In this document: in pieces, positions 42,998 through 49,261 of the stretch | How the letters are laid out: every line of letters begins with the position of its first letter | How positions within the stretch are numbered: position 1 is the stretch's first letter | Assembly: GCF_015207105.1 (NCBI RefSeq) | Contig: NZ_JADEXO010000038.1 | Location: 1 to 49,261 of the forward strand | Direction: 5' to 3' | Length of the DNA stretch: 49,261 nucleotides | Source of the DNA: a cf. Phormidesmis sp. LEGE 11477 | GTDB taxonomy: Bacteria; Cyanobacteriota; Cyanobacteriia; Phormidesmidales; Phormidesmidaceae | Translations under genes and position numbers: made by a program | The notes under the pieces: model-generated | Database searches by the model: none | What the model saw: the letters and a program-made list of their open reading frames with translations, nothing else | Told to the model about the DNA's origin: nothing

Positions 42998-44728
42998 ATG
43001 AAGCGTTGGTCTCACAAATTGGCGAATCGGCTGATGACTTGGTTTTTGTGGGGAAGTGTGGCGCTAGGAATTATCCTGCGCTTTTTGTGGGTAGGGAAAC
43101 GAGAGTTTTGGTACGACGAGGTGCTCTCGCTGCTATTTTCGGCAGGCCAAAGGGGTGCGTACAAGCTGCCGAAGGACGTGCCGTTTGCTCTGGCTGACTT
43201 TTCAGGGCTGTTGAGAATTCCGCCAGAAAATGGTTTGGTCGATGCACTCAAGACGGTGAAGGCGCTGATACTGAGCTGCTTGAGTGAGCCGCACCCGCCG
43301 CTTCTATATCTGTCGGAGCACGGATGGATGAGGGTGTTTGGCAATGGTGAAGGGGCGACTCGCAGCTTGGTAATGCTGATGAGCATAGCAACTTTGGGCG
43401 CGGCCTACTATTTAGGGCAGCGACTGCTCGGCGAGCGAGGGGGACTGATCTTTACGGCTCTACTGGCATTAAACCCGTTCTTTCTATCTCATTCTTTAAA
43501 CCTGCGGATGTATTCACCCCTGGCGCTGTGGGCCTGCCTGAGTGGACTGTGCCTATTGGCTTTGATGGGTGTGAACAAGTCCAAGACGGCAGCTTTTGAA
43601 ACAGCGGGCGAGGCCAATATCCGACCGCAAGGCTGGCGAGCGTGGCTGCTAAGAGCCGGAGTTGTGCTGCCTCTAACGGCGGGGTTGATGACTCAGTATC
43701 TGTTTGGCTATTGGTTTTTTGCGCTGTCGGCGTTCGTCTTATTTGTCGATCGTAAGCGGTGGTTTCAGCATGGTTTGCTGTTAGGCGGCGGAGCGCTGCT
43801 GTTTATGCCCTGGTTTTTGTGGGGGACGCTGCGGCAGGTTAGCAATCGCAAGGACGTGTTAGAGCGGCTGTCTCAAGAAGGCAGTCTGTTGACGCTGATG
43901 ATGCAGCATGGCCGCGACCTGGCGCAGACGATGGCGAACTATCTGCTGCTAGGGCATCTGACCACGGGGATGCTACCCGTAGCAGAGCCGATCAAACCGA
44001 CGGCGGTAGCGGTTGGCTGCGGTGCGATCGCCTTCGTGGTGATGTGTGTAGTCGGGCTAATCCGACGCCGGCAATACTGGGTGCTAATTAGCTGCGGGCT
44101 ATTGGGACTGTTTCCGCTGCTGCTGGCGCTAGGCGTCGATGTGGTCACGAACAACAATACGCTGGGCTTTGGCTGGGGACGGGCAACGTTTGTGGTGCTG
44201 CCGGGGATGGTGCTATTGGTAGCGGCCTGGCTAGAAAAAGCGACGGGACGCTGGCGTGAGGGGCTAACTGCAGGCATTTTGGCCGTATATTTAGCCGTGA
44301 ACCTGGTGGATTTTGAGGGACGCGATCGCCAGATGTTTCACTCGGTTAATGCAGCGCTGCTAGCCAACCAAGGTAGCGCTGACCAGCCCACCTTAGTCGC
44401 GATGAATTCTAAGGCTTGGGGCCATGTGAATCGCCTGATCTACTACCTGGATGAAGGCGTGAATCCAGAGATATTGGTCAGCGATCCGGCGGATTTAGAA
44501 ACTGTATTGGCTTCGGCTTTGGAGCAAAAGGACTATGCCAGAGTACTGTGGCTACGAGCAAACTATCCGCTGTGGAATACGCCTGAAACTGAGGCAGAGG
44601 TGGTAGCGCTAGCGGCCAAGACCGACGCGCTTTTGCAAGGACGCTATGAGATGACTGAAGCGCGATCGCTAGAAGGCACGATGAACTTGGATAGCTTTGA
44701 GCTGCAGGTATATCAGCGAGAGGCGTAA
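42998..44728 (+). CDS. GT-C-fold membrane glycosyltransferase (ArnT/PMT-like)
   Basis: The protein has about 576 residues from the ATG at 42998; ATG 42962 is an alternative, and the open frame further upstream to 42731 is antisense to the GT2 gene. The first membrane helix is followed by REFWYDEVLSL, the acidic loop that in GT-C enzymes binds the lipid-phosphate sugar. About ten membrane helices follow, for example TLGAAYYLGQRLL and VLPGMVLLVAAWL. The C-terminal 120 residues are soluble and probably extracytoplasmic. It likely transfers a sugar from a polyprenyl-phosphate donor made by the divergent GT2-GtrA protein. The acceptor is unknown. Confidence 0.85.
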   Translation: MKRWSHKLANRLMTWFLWGSVALGIILRFLWVGKREFWYDEVLSLLFSAGQRGAYKLPKDVPFALADFSGLLRIPPENGLVDALKTVKALILSCLSEPHPPLLYLSEHGWMRVFGNGEGATRSLVMLMSIATLGAAYYLGQRLLGERGGLIFTALLALNPFFLSHSLNLRMYSPLALWACLSGLCLLALMGVNKSKTAAFETAGEANIRPQGWRAWLLRAGVVLPLTAGLMTQYLFGYWFFALSAFVLFVDRKRWFQHGLLLGGGALLFMPWFLWGTLRQVSNRKDVLERLSQEGSLLTLMMQHGRDLAQTMANYLLLGHLTTGMLPVAEPIKPTAVAVGCGAIAFVVMCVVGLIRRRQYWVLISCGLLGLFPLLLALGVDVVTNNNTLGFGWGRATFVVLPGMVLLVAAWLEKATGRWREGLTAGILAVYLAVNLVDFEGRDRQMFHSVNAALLANQGSADQPTLVAMNSKAWGHVNRLIYYLDEGVNPEILVSDPADLETVLASALEQKDYARVLWLRANYPLWNTPETEAEVVALAAKTDALLQGRYEMTEARSLEGTMNLDSFELQVYQREA

Positions 44729-44840
44729 TCGGCCTGGCTAATGCAATAGAAGCCGTCCGGCTAGGTTCTGTCGGGAGGTGGAAGAGGCGGAGACCGTACT
44801 CGTGCGCTAATTGAACCACTGTTCCAGAATATGTCCACCT

Positions 44841-45737
44841 ATGACTGGTAGAACAACTCAGCACCTGTGCAATCGGATTGCGATCGCCTTCGACTTTGAC
44901 GACACATTAGCCCCCGATACGTTTGCTAGCCTGATTGGAGATCTAGGCTACGATATCGAGAAATTTAAGGCTGAGAAGTATGAACCGTTAAAAAAGAATG
45001 GATGGGACGGCATACCAGCTAGATTCTTTACGCTACTAGAAGGCGCTAGAGACCAAGCAGACAACGAGAAAAGGCTGACACGCTCCTACCTGAAAAGATA
45101 TGGAGAACAGCTTCAGCTATTTTCAGGAGTCGCTGAGATGTTTGACAAGCTAAGGCAGCGAGTACAGGCAATTGATCCTAACCTTGTATTGGAGTTCTAT
45201 ATCATCTCCAGTGGCTTCGCAGATATTGTCAAGAGCACTTCTATCGCTCACCAATTCAAGGCTATTTGGGGATGCGATCTGCACTTTGGTGAAGACGGCG
45301 AGGCCGTTTGTCTAAAACATACTGTGACGCATCCTGACAAGGTCCGCTATCTATACTATCTTTCTAGAGGAATCGAATCTCATTCAGAAGACGACTTGAT
45401 GTTTGTCTATCAAGACGTACCTCATAGCGAGCTGTATATTCCGCTCGATCAAGTCATCTATGTCGGTGATGGCACCTCTGATCTTCCTTGCTTTCGCTTG
45501 ATAAACCAGCATAAAGGCATTCCGATTGCGGTATTTCCCGATGGCTCAGCGCGCGAATGGGCTCGCAAGTACGATGTCAGTGCGAGTCAGCGAGTGATGG
45601 CTCTAGTAGAGGCTGACTACAGCGATAACTCTCTCTTGATGCAGACCCTAGGGTTAGCAGTAGAGAGCATGGCAAAGAAGATTCGGATTCAGCAGTTGGG
45701 TGATCGGGTATTAGAGGATGCGAAGGACGGTGTTTAA
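44841..45737 (+). CDS. HAD-superfamily hydrolase with large cap
   Basis: A 298-residue HAD protein. Motif I is FDFDDTLAPDT, where the second Asp of DDT is normal, motif II IISSG, the motif III Lys probably lies in HPDKVRYLY, and motif IV is YVGDGTSDLP. A helical stretch of about 80 residues follows motif I. It is longer than the upstream HAD protein and clearly a different subgroup, possibly a phosphoserine-phosphatase-like type. I start at ATG 44841 (MTGRTTQHL); a TTG at 44811 is also in frame. Substrate unknown; 112 bp after the GT-C gene. Confidence 0.82.
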   Translation: MTGRTTQHLCNRIAIAFDFDDTLAPDTFASLIGDLGYDIEKFKAEKYEPLKKNGWDGIPARFFTLLEGARDQADNEKRLTRSYLKRYGEQLQLFSGVAEMFDKLRQRVQAIDPNLVLEFYIISSGFADIVKSTSIAHQFKAIWGCDLHFGEDGEAVCLKHTVTHPDKVRYLYYLSRGIESHSEDDLMFVYQDVPHSELYIPLDQVIYVGDGTSDLPCFRLINQHKGIPIAVFPDGSAREWARKYDVSASQRVMALVEADYSDNSLLMQTLGLAVESMAKKIRIQQLGDRVLEDAKDGV

Positions 45738-46846
45738 AGAGAAGTCAAGGGCCAGTTCTACGGTTAAGAATCGCAGCTCTCGGTTACTGTCTACTTGCCA
45801 CAGATAAATTCTCGGTCTCAGTGCGAAAACTTGATACAACCGGTATCTAACAGGATTGTTATACAATTTCCGCTTGTAGCTAAGTTCGCGACTTATGAGT
45901 CGCGCTTGGCCCTGCTATGCCTGCTTTTTGCTTACCTACACACTTGTTCCAGGTGAAAGTGTCGCCTAGCGTCTGAGACGTCTAATTCAACTAATTAAAA
46001 GCGATTTTGCGACGGTTCGGTCTATATTTTGAGACTATGAAAGACGTTTTCAATCTTCTGAGCTTGGGAACCCGTAGAGAATACTCATTAGGTAATCGAG
46101 ACCAAATCGTTATCAACTACCCAATGAGTCACAATTTTGTTACAGCGGTAAGCACACTTAAACCGTGCGAGAAGCACACCAGACGTTGTGCATAATTCCT
46201 ATTCATTCAACTTACGAGATAGGCCATTGTCACAAGCGTCGCGACGAGCATTGTAGCCAAGCCGCCCTGTAACAGATAACCCTTTTGTTGTTCTGGAGAT
46301 GGATAAGATGATAGATACGTTGCTGGCTCAACCGCGTAGTTATTAAGGCGACCTGTCTCATCAACAGTAGTATACATGGGGGAACTAGACCTCGTTTGTT
46401 GTTGTTTACACTTATCAACTTATCGCAATTCACCAAAAATAAAAGATTTTATCAACACAATAAACTTATAGTGCGTATAAGTCTTTTTAAGGCCACCGCG
46501 TTTGGCTACTCGTTGATGACAAACACGCTAACAAATGAGTCGCGCTCAAACCTACCGCAGTAGCTAACTCAAAGAATATCTAGGCCGTAGGAGCTTGCAA
46601 GCTGCAGGACTACTTTAGAAGTGACGACAAGGTAAGTTGAAAAGTGTTTCTGTCTCTGTAGCTTGAGGCTACGAACCTTATGTAGCTCTATATTCGATGG
46701 GATTGACCTTTCTACTGGCTAGAGGACAGTTAAGGAAAGCTGATTTAATATAGCTAAAACTTATATGTTTTTACTATTGCAATTCGTTAGAGTTATGACT
46801 AATCTATGAGTAGTTCACAAACGGTTCCCTTGCTAGGTGCTTCGCT
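45738..46846. other. 1.1-kb gene-free region with several inverted repeats
   Basis: No frame here has recognisable coding character; the few short frames (for example 46007-46195) lack an RBS and any family. Structures seen: CGCGACT/AGTCGCG hairpin at 45887-45904; ACTCATTAGGTA (46083-46094) with TACCCAATGAGT (46118-46129), 11 of 12 pairing; and palindrome AGCTTGCAAGCT near 46591. ATGAGTCGCGCT occurs at about 45895 and 46534. It may hold small RNAs or long leaders, or be decayed sequence. Confidence 0.5.
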
Positions 46847-47203
46847 ATGAATAACTTGACTATCACTTCTCCAAAGACAGCTATGCCTACAACAGCTATG
46901 TCTGCCGCTGAGCAACAGGCAATCCTATCTGCGGCGGCACTCCCTACAATTGAACAGCAGTCGCTCTCACCCCAGGAGACTTATGAGAACCGACTGCAGG
47001 CTGCTTTAGAGCATGCTCGTCGTCTTACTCAAATGTACGGTTATCAAGATGTAGACGTAGCAGTTGCATGGGAAACTGTTGAAGAGCTAAGAACCTCTCG
47101 TCGAGCGCGGTTGCTTTCCTCAATGCCTTCCTGTCAGACTTCGTTTGAACGTTACTGCTTAGAAAACCCACAGGCATTTGAGTGCCGAAGCTACGACTGC
47201 TAA
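46847..47203 (+). CDS. Divergent CP12-domain protein
   Basis: A 118-residue protein. The first 40 residues are a Thr/Ala/Gln-rich extension. Residues 44-118 follow the CP12 pattern: YENRLQAALEHARRLTQMYG, then AWETVEEL (74-81, for the usual AWD-VEEL), then RYCLENPQAFECRSYDC at the C-terminus. CP12 bridges GAPDH and phosphoribulokinase when oxidised and shuts down the Calvin cycle. The C-terminal Cys pair (104, 113) is present. The N-terminal Cys that normally precedes AWD is Val71, and extra cysteines occur at 96 and 118. So it may be regulated differently from standard CP12 or bind other partners; CP12 variants are also known in cyanophage and in CBS fusions. Monocistronic. Confidence 0.78.
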   Translation: MNNLTITSPKTAMPTTAMSAAEQQAILSAAALPTIEQQSLSPQETYENRLQAALEHARRLTQMYGYQDVDVAVAWETVEELRTSRRARLLSSMPSCQTSFERYCLENPQAFECRSYDC

Positions 47204-47593
47204 TGTATAGCCTTCCGCACTTTACTCGCTACATTACGAGAATCTACAGTCCTTTCCCAGCAGCGCAAAGTGTATAGCAACTGTTGTTCTGTACTAGCCG
47301 TAATCAGTGTCTAGGTGACTACGACGTAGTGGTAAACTGATAGAGGTTATAACTTACGACTGATCTAAGTTGTAGCCTCTATAACGTTTATATTTTGCAT
47401 GCAGCGTGATTGCTCAGCAAGGTATCTGCGCGATACGTCTGTTCTTTCTTCAATTTAGACAGTCTCCCATATTCAACAGGTAAATTACCCGGAAGAGTAG
47501 TTGTCATACTTTATAGTAGTTAGTTCTATACCTATGAACTTCTTTGTTCCTGTTGATCGTATGTCCAGCTAGCGAAAATAGGAACTTGAAAAT
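47204..47593. other. Spacer between CP12-like and Nif11-type genes
   Basis: This 390-bp spacer has no gene. It contains the strong hairpin listed next. TTGTCA (47501-47506) and TCTATA (47525-47530) could be a weak promoter for the Nif11-type gene. Confidence 0.45.
47340..47382 (+). terminator. 17-bp hairpin (terminator or RNA element)
   Basis: TAGAGGTTATAACTTA (47341-47356) pairs with TAAGTTGTAGCCTCTA (47366-47381); an extra A-T pair closes it, two pairs are G-U, and the loop has 9 nt. It lies 137 bp after the CP12-like stop. A T-rich tract (GTTTATATTTT) follows 4 nt later rather than a clean U-run, so termination is likely but not certain. Confidence 0.6.
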
Positions 47594-47809
47594 ATGGCTT
47601 TAGATCAACTTAAAGCATTCTTAAAGAAAATGCAGTCTGAACCTGCTCTCAGGAAGGAGGTGCTTGCCGTATCAACTGCAGATGACGTAGCGCGGATAGC
47701 ACTAAAGCTTGGCTATGAATTTTCAGGTGATGAACTATTGAGAATATCAGGTAAGAAAGTAGGCGGGGTCACTGTTATCAAGAAAGAGACTCCTGGAGAA
47801 TACAATTAG
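47594..47809 (+). CDS. Nif11-type leader peptide (possible RiPP precursor)
   Basis: A 71-residue protein with the Nif11/TIGR03798-like leader pattern: LKAFLKKMQSEPALRKEV, DDVARIALKLGYEFSGDELL, then a double glycine in ISGKKVGGVTV (Gly57-Gly58), where peptidases cut many leaders. The last 13 residues (VTVIKKETPGEYN) would be the core. They lack Cys, so lanthionine formation is impossible, although Ser/Thr chemistry remains. No modification enzyme, transporter or sibling precursor is in the window. It may equally be a Nif11-family regulatory peptide. No close Shine-Dalgarno beyond GGAACTTGAAA was seen. Confidence 0.78.
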   Translation: MALDQLKAFLKKMQSEPALRKEVLAVSTADDVARIALKLGYEFSGDELLRISGKKVGGVTVIKKETPGEYN

Positions 47810-47885
47810 ATGCTTTCTGAGTGCGTCAGATCCTTACTTAGAAACGAGAATTTAATAAACTGTCTGATTTCAAGTCTTACCGCAG

Positions 47886-47964
47886 GCCCTCATCCTAAAT
47901 CCTTCTCCCTGGGGGAGAAGGACTTCAAGCTCCCTCTCCTTCGGGAGAGGGTTGGGGTGAGGGC
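47886..47964. repeat. REP-like palindromic element, copy B
   Basis: It begins GCCCTCATCCTAAATCC and ends GGGTTGGGGTGAGGGC, with two internal hairpins (CCTTCTCCC with GGGAGAAGG; CCCTCTCC with GGAGAGGG). It is related to the core at 41449-41563. Lying 76 bp after the Nif11-type gene, it may also terminate its transcript. Confidence 0.85.
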
Positions 47965-48076
47965 GGCAAAAAATGTGCATCTTATTAAATTTTCGATCCT
48001 TAGTCAAAGCAGTGGTAGTAGATAGTTTTACCGGTTTTCTTACCGTTAGAAAGGTGAACTAGAGGTATGTTGCTGT

Positions 48077-49261
48077 CTAACTATGACATGGCAGAGAAGC
48101 TCGATTTAGACCCTCTGCTGCGACCTCGGAGCGCGCGACTAAAACAATGCTCCCACTAGCTGTACGGGTCCAATGCTGAGCTTCGACGATTGGCGCTTTG
48201 ATATCAGCTACTTCGACATTGGCACGGTTGCTGACTATCGAGTTCGAGTCAGCACTGTCCGACTCGAACGGCGCAATGTCTTGCCAGACCGTATCAGCAC
48301 TCAGCGGATCCGCTGGATTCGTCGGCAGTCCACCTCGTCCTGTCGCCACAAAGCTATTCGTGCGTGAGTTACGAGCACGGCACCCCTGCGCTAAGGGCGG
48401 AACAGCCGTCTCTGTCGGCAGCTCTATCTCGGTTTGCACAGCTTCGGGGTTGAGTTCGTTGACCACGACCGTGCCGCTGCTACCAAATCGAGAGCTAGCG
48501 GTGATATCGCTCTCTGGCGTATCGAGTACATCCGGGCGAAAGACTATACCAAAAAGGCTACGCGCTGTAATATCCACGTTTCCACCATTGCCTTCAAAGG
48601 CATTCGCACGAATATCACTGTTTTCGCTGGGGACTGCAACAACAAAACCCTCACTGATACCTAGCACGATATTGCCACCGTTGCCACCTGTTCCTGCGGT
48701 GCCCGCTTCTGTGGTAATTAAGCTACCGTTTCTTAGCAGTAGCAAGTCTTGTAGGTTGAAGGTGAGGTTTCCCCCATTGCTGCTGAGCGTGGTGGCGCTG
48801 ATGCGGCTGTTGTCTAGAGCAAGCGAGTTGGCATCGAGTGCAATATTACCGCCTGGCGCTTCCCCTTCGGAATCAACTGTGATGCGCCCATCGTTTCGCA
48901 GTATAGTCTCGGCGGCGCTGATGTTGATGTTGCCAGCCACACCAGTTGACTCTGCTGTTGTACTTGACTCGATTGTGCTGCTGTCAATTACCAACTGTTC
49001 AGACAAGTTGAAAATGATGTTGCCAGCCGCGCCCGCCCCTTCAGTTGAAGCAGAGACGCGAACGCCATCCGAGAAAGTGAGGCTTCGCGCTTCGGCAGTG
49101 ATATCGCCAGCTTCACCAGCGTCGTCAGTTCCACCACTAGTTTCAACTGCTAGCTCACCAGGACCACTGACTGTAATCGCATCAGGAGCCTTCAGAATCA
49201 GGTTGCCACCGTCCCCGCTACCGCTAGTCGAGGCAGAGACACGTGATCCGGCGGCTAGCCT
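48077..49261 (-). CDS. Filamentous-haemagglutinin/TpsA-type exoprotein, 3' part
   Basis: The frame is open from the right edge (5' end outside) to the stop at 48077, about 394 codons. Glycine/Asn-rich beta-helix repeats dominate (GGNLILKAPDAITVSGPGEL, AGNINISAAETIL, NGGNIVLGISEGF), the pattern of two-partner-secreted adhesins. Near the end comes a cysteine-containing region (QGCRARNS, then FVATGRGGLPTNPADPL), which is the common C-terminal signature of cyanobacterial TpsA-type proteins. It is secreted through an outer-membrane TpsB pore, which is not in the window. Repeats make the 5' part variable. The ATG at 49006 is internal, not the start. Confidence 0.87.
   Translation of the reverse strand, partial: RLAAGSRVSASTSGSGDGGNLILKAPDAITVSGPGELAVETSGGTDDAGEAGDITAEARSLTFSDGVRVSASTEGAGAAGNIIFNLSEQLVIDSSTIESSTTAESTGVAGNINISAAETILRNDGRITVDSEGEAPGGNIALDANSLALDNSRISATTLSSNGGNLTFNLQDLLLLRNGSLITTEAGTAGTGGNGGNIVLGISEGFVVAVPSENSDIRANAFEGNGGNVDITARSLFGIVFRPDVLDTPESDITASSRFGSSGTVVVNELNPEAVQTEIELPTETAVPPLAQGCRARNSRTNSFVATGRGGLPTNPADPLSADTVWQDIAPFESDSADSNSIVSNRANVEVADIKAPIVEAQHWTRTASGSIVLVARSEVAAEGLNRASLPCHS

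Noticed and set aside
46007-46436. Short frames on both strands in the 1.1-kb spacer
   Set aside because: No RBS, no family, odd composition; treated as non-coding.

Overview
The window looks like a piece of a cyanobacterial chromosome. It is dense in the cyanobacterial palindrome GCGATCGC and close variants. It also carries families typical of, or restricted to, cyanobacteria: Gun4, a CyaC-type multidomain adenylate cyclase, an Rre1/Ycf29-like regulator, a CP12-like protein, a Nif11-type peptide, an orthocaspase-like protein, a STAND ATPase next to a zinc-ribbon Ser/Thr kinase, and a TpsA-type secreted protein. Genus is not assigned; a marine Leptolyngbya/Synechococcus-PCC-7335-like lineage would fit, but that is inference.

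Region 1 (1-10569) reads as one end of a mobile island. A tRNA-Gly(UCC) on the minus strand has its 3' end facing a tyrosine integrase. Beyond the integrase, all on the minus strand, lie an IS630 transposase remnant, a DUF3991/TOPRIM replication-type gene, a large SNF2-like helicase and, 4 bp after it, a very large Eco57I/NPPW-type adenine methyltransferase that runs off the left edge. The helicase-methyltransferase pair has the order and protein types of drmD-drmMI of class 1 DISARM. The diagnostic drmA/drmB/drmC would have to lie beyond base 1.

Region 2 (10672-20256) is core genome: a TonB-like envelope protein, the CyaC-type cyclase, a GNAT acetyltransferase, an unknown conserved-looking protein, divergent hisC and leuB, and a small strong-RBS hypothetical. 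Region 3 (20257-28301) is accessory: an RTX-type protein with a duplicated N-terminal module, a 1.4 kb stretch of decayed exopolysaccharide-type genes (GT2 and heparinase-like pseudogenes), an orphan sugar-type binding protein, and a coupled STAND ATPase-protein kinase operon.

Region 4 (28641-45737) carries an ABC1/UbiB-type kinase, two HAD phosphatases, gun4, a NarL-type regulator, envelope proteins, a caspase-fold protein whose catalytic His/Cys are replaced by Tyr/Ser, a small 4-TM holin-like protein, a DUF938 methyltransferase, a YbjQ protein, a secreted TPR protein, and a divergent pair of lipid-linked sugar transferases (GT2-GtrA and GT-C). Region 5 (45738-49261) is gene-poor: a 1.1 kb spacer, a divergent CP12-like gene, a strong 17-bp hairpin, an orphan Nif11-type precursor, a REP-like element, and the 3' part of a haemagglutinin-type exoprotein entering from the right edge. 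No rRNA genes and no CRISPR array were seen.
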